Assembly: GCF_002994745.2 (NCBI RefSeq)
Contig: NC_037093.1
Location: 67,971,510-68,035,509, forward strand
From: Rosa chinensis
Taxonomy: Eukaryota; Streptophyta; Magnoliopsida; Rosales; Rosaceae
Reading direction: 5' to 3'
DNA: 64,000 bases
The position numbers were made by a program, and so were the translations under genes. Shown piece after piece: positions 1-11,108 of this stretch (its first letter is position 1; each line of letters starts with the position of its first letter). Below the pieces are notes generated by a model. It saw nothing but the letters and a program-made list of their open reading frames with translations. It ran no database searches and had not been told where the DNA came from.

Positions 1-494
1 TCAACAACTAAATTACTGCATGTGTTAGCTACCTGTGAACTTAAACAAACATCACTATGGGTTTCTTAAAGCTAGTTCATGAGGATCTGATTTTGTTTGC
101 CCAGAGGGGTTTGATGATTTTGATCAAAGTTCATCTTCCCTGATATGGTTTAACAGCCAATCTGATTTTGTTATGAGATGTCGTTATCATGATGAGTGCT
201 GCAACCAAATTCCTAAACAGACTTGTCCCTTACTCCCTTAGGTTCACATCCAATATTGTTTCAAATGTACCCTATATTTAAGTGTGTTGTGCTTCATTTC
301 AATCAATATCCAATATATATTTCTGGATGAAAGATAAAAAGGTTATCCGACGTCACTCGGAACTAGTTAAATTTGAAAAATGGAAAATTTCAATTTTGGC
401 ATTCTCTAAAAATGTTAAAAATGGTGAATCCGTTGTCATTTATTCTTCATCCATGCATACTACCTAACTACTTAAAAGAAATTAATATCGATCG
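1..494. other. flanking DNA without a recognisable gene
   Basis: AT-rich DNA before the first copy of the tandem duplication. The only reading frame of note (282-467, plus) has no recognisable domain and looks like chance. I see no RNA gene or repeat boundary here. Confidence 0.6.
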
Positions 495-2338
495 AGCTGG
501 GTACTGATACACACTGACAGATGCACACTAAGACCTCGTTTGGTTTGCGGAAAGGAAATTAGTTTCTTGGCCTTTTCCATGAGCATGGGAAACTAAATTT
601 CCCACTAGTTTCCCTTCCAATGTTTGGGAATGTTAGGAAAGTAATCTGAAAATGTATTTTACTTTCATTTCCATTGTTTGTTTTGTGCATGAATAGGCAA
701 GTAAGCAACATCAAATTTCCAATACTTAAAACATCTCTCTCTCTCTCAATGGTGGTGGTTAGGTGGTGTAGATACCTCTCACTATCCATGGATAATTTGC
801 TACCTCATCAAGCATAAACAACACCCTCATGGGATCTGATTACACACATTTATAGGCATGTAATTATATCCAAAACACTAGAAATTAACTAATATTTGAG
901 CCAATTATAATGTAGTTAATCCAATTTTATTTGTTGTGTAGGAAATAAGCGGAATTGCGGAAATCGAGAGAAAATGATGGAAAATTGAACAAAATGGAAT
1001 TTCTGACAAAAGGACAAAATAGTCAATGCGGGTCAACATGATCAACGCCATCAAGGGAGAGGGATATAATTGTCTCCGATAGTATTTATGGAAATGCTTT
1101 GAGAAGAGAGAAGAAAATAGAAAAGAAAAAAGAAAAGACAAGAAAAGACAAGAAAAGAAAAAGAAAAAGAATAATAATAATAATAACAAATGATGATGAC
1201 GTCAGCATCAGAATCCATCTCTCCCCCCCCCCCCCTATAGTCAATGCGGGTCAACATGATCAACGCCATCAAGGGAGAGGAATATAATTGTCTCCGATAG
1301 TATTTATGGAAATGCTTTGAGAAGAGAGAAGAAAATAGAAAAGAGAAGAAAATAGAAAAGACAAGAAAAGAAAAAGAAAAAGAATAATAATAATAATAAC
1401 AAATGATGATGACGTCAGCTGGGTACTGATACACACTGACAGATGCACACTAAGGCCTCGTTTGGTTTGCGGAAAGGAAATTAGTTTCTTGGCCTTTTCC
1501 ATGAGCATGGGAAACTAAATTTCCCACTAGTTTCCCTTCCAATGTTTGGGAATGTTAGGAAAGTAATCTGAAAATGTATTTTACTTTCATTTCCATTGTT
1601 TGTTTTGTGCATGAATAGGCAAGTAAGCAACATCAAATTTCCAATACTTAAAACATCTCTCTCTCTCTCAATGGTGGTGGTTAGGTGGTGTAGATACCTC
1701 TCACTATCCATGGATAATTTGCTACCTCATCAAGCATAAACAACACCCTCATGGGATCTGATTACACACATTTATAGGCATGTAATTATATCCAAAACAC
1801 TAGAAATTAACTAATATTTGAGCCAATTATAATGTAGTTAATCCAATTTTATTTGTTGTGTAGGAAATAAGCGGAATTGCGGAAATCGAGAGAAAATGAT
1901 GGAAAATTGAACAAAATGGAATTTCTGACAAAAGGACAAAATAGTCAATGCGGGTCAACATGATCAACGCCATCAAGGGAGAGGGATATAATTGTCTCCG
2001 ATAGTATTTATGGAAATGCTTTGAGAAGAGAGAAGAAAATAGAAAAGAAAAAAGAAAAGACAAGAAAAGACAAGAAAAGAAAAAGAAAAAGAATAATAAT
2101 AATAATAACAAATGATGATGACGTCAGCATCAGAATCCATCTCTCCCCCCCCCCCCCTATAGTCAATGCGGGTCAACATGATCAACGCCATCAAGGGAGA
2201 GGAATATAATTGTCTCCGATAGTATTTATGGAAATGCTTTGAGAAGAGAGAAGAAAATAGAAAAGAGAAGAAAATAGAAAAGACAAGAAAAGAAAAAGAA
2301 AAAGAATAATAATAATAATAACAAATGATGATGACGTC
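495..2338. repeat. 922-bp tandem duplication (495-1416 and 1417-2338)
   Basis: Two adjacent direct copies are offset by exactly 922 bp. The only difference I found is ctaagacctcg at 528-538 against ctaaggcctcg at 1450-1460. Each copy contains flanking DNA, the first 70 bp of the outer LTR and the first ~580 bp of the inner LTR, so the duplication happened after both insertions. The junction has AGC microhomology: the second copy begins at 1417 inside a TGACGTCA motif. Confidence 0.93.
767..836 (+). repeat. outer element 5' LTR, left part
   Basis: First 70 bp of the 5' LTR, matching 16253-16322 of the 3' LTR. It is interrupted at 837 by the inner element. The same 70 bp reappear at 1689-1758 in the 922-bp duplication. 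Confidence 0.88.
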
Positions 2339-2590
2339 AGCATCAGAATCCATCTCTCCCCCCCCCCCCTATAGTCAATGCGGGTCAACATGATCAACGC
2401 CATCAAGGGAGAGGAATATAATTGTCTCCGATAGTATTTATGGAAATGCTTTGAGAAGAGAGAAGAAAATAGAAAAGAGAAGAAAATAGAAAAGACAAGA
2501 AAAGAAAAAGAAAAAGAATAATAATAATAATAACAAATGATGATGACGTCAGCATCAGAATCCATCTCCCCCCCCCCCCCCACGTGCATA
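1021..2590 (+). repeat. ~215-bp LTR subrepeats with TGACGTCA and poly-C
   Basis: Units begin AGTCAATGCGGGTCAACATG at 1021, 1239, 1943, 2161 and 2373 (periods 218 and 212 bp, reset by the 922-bp duplication). Each unit runs through an A/G-rich block, (AAT)n, the palindrome TGACGTCA (1197, 1410, 2119, 2332 and 2544) and, in most units, a run of about 13 C. The 3' LTR has only two TGACGTCA copies (9059 and 9232), in a separate ~173-bp duplication. Confidence 0.88.
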
Positions 2591-3246
2591 TGTCTTCCTT
2601 CCTTCCTTTTTATTTTCTCTTTTTCTTATTTTTCTCTTTTCTTTCCTCTTACCCTCTCTTGTGCTGCCATGTGGCATCTCTTTTCTCCTCACATCCACAC
2701 AACCTACAGTCTCACCCTTTAATTTCAAAACCCATTCCCTATCCTCTCCCTTGACGAGAACACCATCAGTGGCCGCACATACCAAACAGAGGCACCCCCT
2801 TTGGGCTGCTCTCTCTCCTCTCCTTCTTCTCCTCCATTTTTCCTCTTTTCTTTAGTTTTATTTTAGGGATTTCAAGGATTTACTCACCCAAAGCTTCAAG
2901 AATCTATCAAATGGCTCAACCTCTACAAGATTCAATATTTGAGTATTTTGTGGGAGTTGTATTTCAAGACTAGTCATGCTAGCTTTTTAGCTATTTATGA
3001 TTTTTCTTATTTTCTCCTACACTTCTCTACTCTTTTCTATTTGAATTTTGTAATTTTGATGTCTATGATTATGGGTTGTGAGTAATTTCCTTGTTGGGGG
3101 TTAGGATTGTGTCCCTAACCCAAATTTTGTGTAAAAGATGTTTAATTTAATGTAATGATGCAATTTTCATATGATGGATGTTTATATCTATCTTTGTTGG
3201 GTTAAAATGCATGTCTAGGAGCCTAGTCAACTCTAGGGTGTGTATT

Positions 3247-4045
3247 TAATAAAGAAACAAAAATATTCTAAAGTGACCTAAAGAACCGATTCACCAAGGG
3301 ATTAAGGCTATTAAACCCTAATCCCCACCATTGACTTGGATACTTGGATACACATTTATGCAAGCGTACGTATCATTATCAAGATAGAGAAATATTATGC
3401 CCAAAGTTTATCGTACTAAGGGGATTAGTGGCTAACCCACAATCCTTGGGTAATCGGAAATAAAGACACTTAGCAAATAAAGAAAAGAAAAAGAAAATAA
3501 ATAAAAATGTTAATCTAAGGCACCAAGCCCTAGCAATGCTCGGTTTTGGTTCTCACCAAAGCCTAATCACAACTAAGTTATCTACAATGAGTCGAAATTC
3601 AATATTTTGAGAGATGATTTTATATTAACAAAATGTAATGAAATGTAAAGCAATAAAAAATAAAAATGAAATGTAAACAATAAAAATGAGAATGCCGGGT
3701 GTTAGGGAGGTTCCTTCACCCAAATCTCATGTGTCAAAAGCTAATCTAATATAGATGCATATTTCCTATTTTGGCGGTAGTCGTATCCAAGGCGGTTTAA
3801 GGCTCAAGGACCGAAATTCCCTTTCATGATATTCCTACTCCGGTTCAAGGGCCGTAGGGACTCACTTGGCATGAATTAGAGCCGGTTTAAGGGTCACTAA
3901 TTCACATCAAGAGGCGTAGAGATCGAGGAATTAGACTACTAAGCGACCCGCCCGCACAATCACGCAACGGGTGTAAATCACCATGCTTATAACCCCTCGA
4001 ATACGAAATTGAAGGTTTCTAGCTTAGGAATTAGAGGGGTCAAGC
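3247..4045 (-). repeat. inverted LTR-end and leader segment inside the 5' LTR
   Basis: This stretch is the reverse complement of the LTR end plus the first ~90 bp of leader. 3247-3450 pairs with 4085-4300, and 3780-4045 reads as the inverse of 9945-10260. The inverted copy retains the LTR end (TTGACTTGG) next to an eroded primer-binding site. The forward copy after 4046 lacks about 500 bp compared with the 3' LTR. The block could form a long imperfect hairpin. Confidence 0.85.
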
Positions 4046-4198
4046 CTGGTGATTTACACCTGTTGCGTGATTATGCGGGCATAATATTGTGGGTTAGCCA
4101 CTAATCCCCGTGGTACGATAAACTTTGGGCATAATATTTCCCTATCTTGACAATGATACGTACGCTTGCGTAAATGTGTATCCAAGTATCCAAGTCAA

Positions 4199-4216
4199 TG
4201 GCGCCGTTGCCGGGGA
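4199..4216 (+). promoter_or_regulatory. primer-binding site of the inner element
   Basis: TGGCGCCGTTGCCGGGGA directly follows the LTR end. This sequence is the usual minus-strand primer site of plant Athila/Tat Ty3-type elements, generally assigned to tRNA-Asp. It fixes the plus-strand orientation. Confidence 0.88.
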
Positions 4217-4415
4217 CTAGGGTTTAATAGCCTTAATCCCTTGGTGAATCGGTTCTTTAGGTCACTTTAGCATATTTTTATTTCTTTATTAAAAAAAAAA
4301 AATTTAGTTGTTTATTTTGTTTGCTTACTCTTTAATTTTATAATTTTTGATTTTTTTGGTTACTAATCTTACTTTTGGGAACTCATAGGTGCTTATTTTC
4401 TTATCATATTGAGTT

Positions 4416-5831
4416 ATGGATCAATGGAGCTATGGATGGGATGACCCAAGGGGATATGAGCAAGAAAGTTTTTATGGTGGAGGTCATCAAGTGTGGAATT
4501 CTCATGCGATCGGTTCAATGTCTTCTTGCAATGAAACTTGTGCTTTGTGTAATTCTCCGTGGCATTCACGTTTTGAGTGCTCTATGAGATTTGAATGCCC
4601 AAATTTTATACAAGAGTGTGAGTACATGAATCAAGAGACATTTGTACCCGATGCATATCCACAAAATGAAGCTTATGAGCCTAGGAAGGAATTCGTTGAA
4701 GGACTACTAGCTCAATTGCAAGCCTCCCGAGATCTTTTACATGCCTCTCAAGCTAGGATTTCACAAGAGACCATAGTTCCCGAAGCATATCCTCATGAGC
4801 AAGTGTATGAGTCTAGGAAGCCTTCTCTTGAAGAATTGCTAGCTCAATTGCAAGCGTCCCAAGCTCGATTGCAAGCTTCTCAAGAAATACTTATACATAC
4901 CAATGAGCAACTTGAGACTAGTCTTGCACAAGAGCCACCCTTCACCATTTATGAGCATGAACCTTTCTTTGACCAAGTGGAGCCTATTTCAAGAGAAGAA
5001 GTGTATATCGAGCATCTTGAGCAAGAATCCTTTATACAAGTTGAAAATGATGATAGTGATGTTGATGTACACGAAATTGAGCTTGGTTATGAAAGTTTCA
5101 ATGCAAGTGGGGTGAAAGACTACACTTCGGAGGAATGGGTACAATATTGGAAATCTAGGCTTCCAAATGAAGGGGAGATACTTGAAGATGATTCCGAAGA
5201 GGAGGATAACTTGTCTAGTGAGGAGGATACATAGTTTGAAGTTATACACCATAATCCCTTGTTCATCGAGGAGGATGCGGAGCTTCAAGTCATATATCAT
5301 AATCCTTTATTCATTGAGATCGATGTTACCAAGGAGGAAGAGAGTCCTTCAATACTTTGTGATGGTCAAGAAATTGAAGTGCCAAGGACTTTCTCTCCTT
5401 CCACATCCATAGAGATCCATCATGAGTTTCCCAAGGTGGATTGTAGAATATTGAGCACTTACGTTATTCATGAGAGGAGTGGGATCAAGGTACTTTTACC
5501 TCCCAATCCACCATTAAGTGGCCAATGTTTCTACAATGAGGTGATGGATTGGAAAGGAAATGGAGCACTTGCACTCACCCTTTCCCATCACTCTCAAGAG
5601 CTTCTACCACCTATTTTGCCTATGAGCATCATTTCTACACCACTTTTGAAGGAGAAGGCAAGGTTGGCTCCTACAAGAATAATTGAGAAGAAGGGGAAGA
5701 TTAAGAAGCTACACTTTTGGCCACCAATTGGAATATTCATAGTTAGCTCTTGGTCTTGCCTCTATGATATGTCAAGGAGTCCCTTAGCCCCAAACAATAG
5801 GGTGGTCGCACTTGAGAAATATCCACCTTAA
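4416..5831 (+). pseudogene. gag-like ORF with N-terminal zinc knuckle, one in-frame stop
   Basis: One frame runs from ATG at 4416 to 5831 (about 471 residues), broken by TAG at 5232-5234. Near the N-terminus a canonical CX2CX4HX4C zinc knuckle reads CALCNSPWHSRFEC. Two imperfect copies of a block containing the motif LLAQLQAS follow (4701-4890) and probably form a coiled coil, and then a very acidic stretch leads to the stop. The part after the stop is basic and proline-rich with no recognised fold. Gag proteins usually carry the knuckle at the C-terminal end, so this order is unusual. There is no protease or polymerase downstream. I infer a nucleic-acid-binding structural role by analogy. 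Whether the stop is decay or read through cannot be told. Confidence 0.65.
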
Positions 5832-5834
5832 CAA

Positions 5835-8700
5835 AGTTCACGTTCTATGGACCGGCAATGAAGTCCTTAAACAAAGCGCTCGCTAGAGAGGCAACCCTAG
5901 CACATCATCGGTAGTATTTCTTCCTTTAATAGTTTAGTTTTATGGTGAATAAAGCTTTTTGGTCATTTTTGGGAGGATGGGAGGTGTCCGGAGTTGGAAA
6001 TGTGAAGGAGAATTAATTTGGTAGTGAGCAGTTTCTGCCCTGAAATTCAGTTGAATTTGGGTGACTATAGATTCCATTCTACATGCTATTTTGAGCTGAA
6101 ATTTTTTGGAGCTGTTCTTCTATATGTATACTATCTTATGCCAATATTTGAACCACTTTCAGTCTCTGGAGCTCTATTTATTTAATGGTCAATGCATGAA
6201 GTTCAGAACAGAGGCAGCTACTGTAGAGTGACTTTGGGAAGATACACCTTCTACATCCTAAGCAATTTGGACCTAAAAATTTTCAGAAATGTATTTTCTC
6301 ATGTCCTCTATATGTAGAAGAAACAGTTTTTGATTTGAACCTTCTTAGCTTCAGATATAGTGTTCCAAGTAACAGAGGTCAGAAACAGGGCACAGCAGAA
6401 ACTGCAGAACAGATCAGTGAGTTTGGAGGCCAACGATGTTTGACTCAGATATGATACTTCAGTGAAATTTTACCTTCAGATATATTCATGAGTCTACTTT
6501 CGTATCCAGTTGGTCTCACCCTCTTTTCACCTCTGGAGCTTCAGATATTACAGTTTTGGTGACTGAGGGTCAGCAGAAAACTTCATGACAGATTGGCAAG
6601 TTTGACCAGCTTTAATTTTCATTTCAATTGGATATAGGTAGCTAACTTTATATGAATAGAAATCTCTCTGAGTCTACTTTCCATTTCAAGTGGCCTCACC
6701 TGATTATCGCTTTCTGAGTATGAGATATGGGCATTTGAAGACAGAAAGGTCATTGCTGGAAGTTTTCTGCACTCACTAGTTTGTGTTCACTCGGGGAGGT
6801 TGGACTTCTTGCACTTCAATTCTTCAATGGAGGTCATTATAGGGATGTTGTGAGGTGTATTGGAGGTGACCAAGCCTATGATTTTAATGGAGGATCTTTG
6901 TCCTTATTATTTGATGGGCTACTTGTGACGCATTGCTCTTTGGACACTATATATGTCTCAATGGAGTCGATTTTTCATGAGCCCCTAGAGCTAGCTTGGA
7001 GCATATATTAAGGAAGTCAAGGCCTTGTGCCTTGAGGTTGGTGTCTCATATTAGTCTTCTCCGAAGGTCGTGAGCAATGGAGGTGTCTACAAAGGGGGTT
7101 TTCTGTATCTTTTCTCCGCATTTAGATTTTCATTTTCATAGTTAATTTTTGTTTCTTCACTCAAACTTCACTCTCATGCCTAAATCCAACACGGATTTTA
7201 GCTTTCAAGCTCACTTTACAACATTGAGGACAATGTTGGTTTTAAGTGTGGGGGTGAGGGCTCGAGTACCCTATTTTCTTCACTAAAAAAAAGATTAGCT
7301 TTTTGTAATTATTTTAGTGGTTAATGCCTTTTCCAACCCCAATGACGAGACATGGACTTAACTTGTTATGATTGTGGATAGATTGAGCATGATCTAGGAT
7401 TTTGAATTTGTTTTGTGATTAAGTGCATATGTGATCTATGCTTGACTATATGTGTGCACATAGCCGATGGTTAGATTCGTTCATCATAGTTAGAGAAGCA
7501 TATAGATTATTCGATTAACTTGCATGCCTTATTTGTGAGCTTTTGAGCCTAATATCCATAGTGTATGCATTGTCCATTCACTTATTCTTTCATGTGTGTA
7601 CAATTTCATGACATTGCGTATCTAGAACTTGCTTGAGACCTCTCGAGGCTACTTTTAGCTTGCGACATGATAGAAAGGATTGAGGCATTAGGACTATATA
7701 CCACCATGGCCAAAGAAGCATGTGCCTAAAAATATTTACTACTAGATTGCCACTTTGAGCCTATTTATTTATTTAGCCTTTTATTCATTTGCACCACAAA
7801 TCCCTACCTAGCCTATACACTTTTATCCTACCCTTCCATGGTAGTTGGTGAAGCGATTCGAGAGAATGACTTTATGTCTGAGTGCTTCAAAAGAAAGAAA
7901 AATCAAAAGTGTGAGGTTACAAAAGAATAAGTGTGGGGGTGAGTGTGTGTTTGGAAAAGAAAGTTCAAAAAAAAAAAAAAATTTGTTCAAAAGAAAAAAA
8001 TAGAAAAATAGAAAAAGAAAAAGGTGAAAGAAAAAAAAAAAAGGTGTTGAAAAAAGAAAAAAAAAAGTTAGTATTATTTTTATTTTTAGTATAGTGTAGT
8101 GTGGGTTGTACATCGGGATTAGAGTGAGTGACTTAGTATTCGAAAGCAAAAGTCATATATTTCTACAAGAGAGAGTTGCTTCACCGATTTCCGTGGACTT
8201 TGTCTTTCCCTATCCTTCATTTCTATTAGCCACTTGCCTTTAGCCCCATTACAACCAAATAAAAGACCTCTTGATCTTGAACGTTGTGGGTTACCTAGCG
8301 GAGATGAGATCAAAGAGCAAGCATATGGCGACGCGTGTTGTGAAATTACTTTTGAGTGAAATACATATAGCCCCTAAACACTTGAGCGGTAATATTTAGT
8401 GAACCTATGTGAGTTTAGTGGGTTATGTCGGGTCTTCTATGTGCCTATTGAATTATGGTGGATTGATTTGACACAAGGTCAACACATGCATATACTTGAG
8501 CATTTCTCACATGTGCATCTTAATTGCCTTACAAATTCATAATTCCTATGTTATGCTTTGTCGACGTCATGATCATTTACATAATTAGTTATCCGAGGGT
8601 TATGGTTGGAAAGGCTAATACTACACTATCTTTATGTTTTTGAGTTGGTAGATTTTCGGATTAGATTTCATTTAGTATGTTTGAGGACAAGCAAAGTTCA
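5835..8700 (+). other. non-coding interior of the inner element
   Basis: No credible coding frame. The stretch at 6000-6780 has recurring phrases such as tcagatat and gagtctactttc. AAGTGTGGGGGTG boxes occur at 7244 and 7929. A poly-A/AG-rich segment lies at 7965-8070. It is typical of gag-only derivatives in which pol has been replaced by unrelated sequence. Confidence 0.7.
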
Positions 8701-8712
8701 AGTGTGGGGGTG
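8701..8712 (+). promoter_or_regulatory. polypurine tract of the inner element
   Basis: AGTGTGGGGGTG abuts the 3' LTR start at 8713, the position of the plus-strand primer. The same 12-mer occurs at 7245-7256 and 7930-7941. Confidence 0.8.
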
Positions 8713-10677
8713 TGATTACACGCATTTATAGGCATGTAATTATATCCAAAACACTAGAAATTAGCTAATACTTGAGCCAATTATAATGTAGTTAATCCAA
8801 TTTTATTTGTTGTGTAGGAAATAAGCGGAATTGTGGAAATCGAGAGAAAATGGTGGAAAATTGAACAAAATGGAATTTCCGACAAAAGGACAAAATAGTC
8901 AATGCGGGTCAACATGATCAAAGCCATCAAGGAAGAGGAATATAATTGTCTCCGATAGTATTTATGGAAATGCTTTGAGAAGAGAGAAGAAAATAGGGAA
9001 AAAAAAAAGACAAGAAAAGAAAAAGAAAAAGAATAATAATAATAACAAATGATCTTGCTGACGTCAGCATCAGAATGCATCCCCCCCCCCCCCCCCAACG
9101 TGCATATGTCTTCCTTCCTTCCTTTTTATTTTCTCTTTTTCTTATTTTTCTCTTTTCTAAGAAAATAGGGAAAAAAAAAAAGACAAGAAAAGAAAAAGAA
9201 AAAGAATAATAATAATAACAAATGATCTTGCTGACGTCAGCATCAGAATGCATCCCCCCCCCCCCAACGTGCATATGTCTTCCTTCCTTCCTTTTTATTT
9301 TCTCTTTTTCTTATTTTTCTCTTTTCTTTCCTCTTACCCTCTCTTGTGCTGCCATGTGGCATCTCTTTTCTCCTCACATGCACACAACCCACGGTCTCAC
9401 CCTTTAATTTCAAAACCCATTCCCTATCCTCTCTCTTGACGAGAACACCATCAGTGGCCGCACACACCAAACAGAGGCAGCCCCTTTGGGCTGCTCTCTC
9501 TCCTCTCCTTCTTCTCCTCCATTTTTCCTCTTTTCTTTAGTTTTATTTTAGGGATTTCAAGGATTTACTCACCCAAATCTTCAAGAATCTATCAAAGGGC
9601 TCAACCTCTACAAGATTCAATATTTGGGTATTTTGTGGGAGTTGTAATTCAAGACTAGACATGCTAGCTTTTTAGCTATTTATGATTTTCTTGTTTTCTC
9701 CTACACTTCTCTACTCTTTTCTATTTGAATTTTGATGTCTATGATTATGGGTTGTGAGTAATTTCCTTGTTGGGATTTAGGGTTGTGTCCCTAACACAAA
9801 TTTTGTGTAAAAGATGTTTAATTTAATGTAATGATGCAAGTTTCATATGATGGATGTTTATATCTATTTTTGTTGGGTTAAAATGCATGTCTAGGAGCCC
9901 AGTCAACTCTAGGGTGCATATTTTGAGCATGTCTAGGATGGAGTTAGAGGCTTGACCCCCTTTAATTCCTAAGCTAGAAACTTTCAATTTCGTATTCGAG
10001 GGGTTATAAGCATGGTGATTTACACCCATTGCGTGATTGCGCGGGCGGGTCGCTTAGTAGTCTAATTCCTCGATCTCTACGCCTCTTGATGTGAATTAGT
10101 GACCCTTGAATCGGCTCTAATTCATGCCAAGTGAGTCCCTACGACCCTTGAACCGGAGTAGGAATACCATGAAAGGGAATTTCGGTCATTGAGCCTTGAA
10201 CCGCCTTGGATACGACTACCGCCAAAATAGGAAATATGCATCTATATTAGATTAGCTTCCGACACATGAGATTTGGGTGAAGGAACCTCCCTAACACCCG
10301 ACATTCTCATTTTTATTGTTTAGATTTCATTTTTATTTTTTATTGCTTTACATTTCATTACATTTTGTTAATATAAAATCATCTCTCAAAATATTGAATT
10401 TCGACTCATTGTAGATAATCATCACTAGGCTCTTAGTTGTGATTAGGCTTTGGTGAGAACCAAAATCGAGCATTGCTAGGGCTTGGTGCCTTAGATTAAC
10501 ATTTTTATTTATTTTCTTTTTCTTTTCTTTGTTTACTAAGTGTCTTTATTTCCGATTACCCAAGGATTGTGGGTTAGCCACTAATCCCCGTGGTACGATA
10601 AACTTTGGGCATAATATTTCCCTATCTTGACAATGATACTTACGCTTGCGTAAATGTGTATCCAAGTATCCAAGTCA
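8713..10677 (+). repeat. inner element 3' LTR
   Basis: 1965 bp from TGATTACACGC to CCAAGTCA, followed by the GGATC duplication. It contains its own ~173-bp tandem duplication (about 8990-9335) with two TGACGTCA motifs and C-runs. Because it lacks the inversion, it serves as the reference for the rearranged 5' LTR. Confidence 0.9.
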
Positions 10678-10682
10678 GGATC

Positions 10683-11090
10683 CAACCACTACTTGCATCT
10701 TGTAGCCCTATGTTCAAGCTACGCTACGGTATCCGAAAGAGGTAAATAGGTCGCCGGGAAGCCACCTTCCCGGCCTTGCCAGGTTGCCTTCACAAACATG
10801 CTTTCTAGACTAGAATAATGATTTCTACATCCCACATATAAGAAAATGTAGAGGTGATGACTTCCTTCACCTATAAAAGGAACTCTCCTCCCACATAAAC
10901 ATCATCCCATTACACACTTTGTAATCCCCTTGGGCCGCAAGGCCCAAACACACATAGTACAATATTCAAGTGGACGTAGTCTCCCGCTAAGGCGGAGACG
11001 AACTACTATACTTCTCGTGTGTGTGTGTGTGTGTGTCTCTCTCTCTCTCTAAAGGTAACTAGAGACCCCCCGCGGACTCTAACGTTAACA
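10683..11090 (+). repeat. outer element 5' LTR, right part
   Basis: Resumes the outer LTR after the GGATC duplication and matches 16318-16716 closely. It includes the region around ctataaaaggaactctcc (10872), a likely TATA element, and an expanded (GT)n(CT)n run at 11020-11050. It ends AACGTTAACA. Confidence 0.88.
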
Positions 11091-11108
11091 TTGGCGCTAG
11101 AAGCACTC
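11091..11108 (+). promoter_or_regulatory. primer-binding-like site of the outer element
   Basis: TTGGCGCTAGAAGCACTC directly follows the 5' LTR end, where the minus-strand primer should anneal. TGGCGC starts are common in plant Ty3-type elements. I have not assigned the tRNA. Confidence 0.6.

Larger units (their letters stand above)
837..4197 (+). repeat. inner element 5' LTR, rearranged
   Basis: About 3.36 kb against 1.97 kb for the 3' LTR. The excess comes from the 922-bp tandem duplication, a ~215-bp subrepeat array (1021-2590) and an inverted segment (3247-4045). It matches the 3' LTR at 837-1020, 2590-3240 and 4046-4197. It ends CCAAGTCA immediately before the primer-binding site. Confidence 0.85.
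837..10677 (+). mobile_element. inner gag-only LTR retrotransposon (Athila/Tat-type signals)
   Basis: Bounded by GGATC duplications at 832-836 and 10678-10682, inside the outer 5' LTR. LTRs begin TGATTACAC and end CCAAGTCA. The primer-binding sequence TGGCGCCGTTGCCGGGGA at 4199 is the kind seen in Athila/Tat elements. A polypurine tract ends at 8712. The only coding region is a gag-like frame (4416-5831); no pol is present, so it is non-autonomous. The 5' LTR is strongly rearranged. Confidence 0.9.

Noticed and set aside
1051..1434. Minus-strand frames rich in F, S and L over 905-2589
   Set aside because: Translated A/G-rich and (AAT)n LTR subrepeats; identical in tandem copies; no domain.
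5259..5831. Separate second gene after the gag-like frame
   Set aside because: It is in the same frame as 4416-5234 and only separated by one TAG, so treated as one broken ORF.
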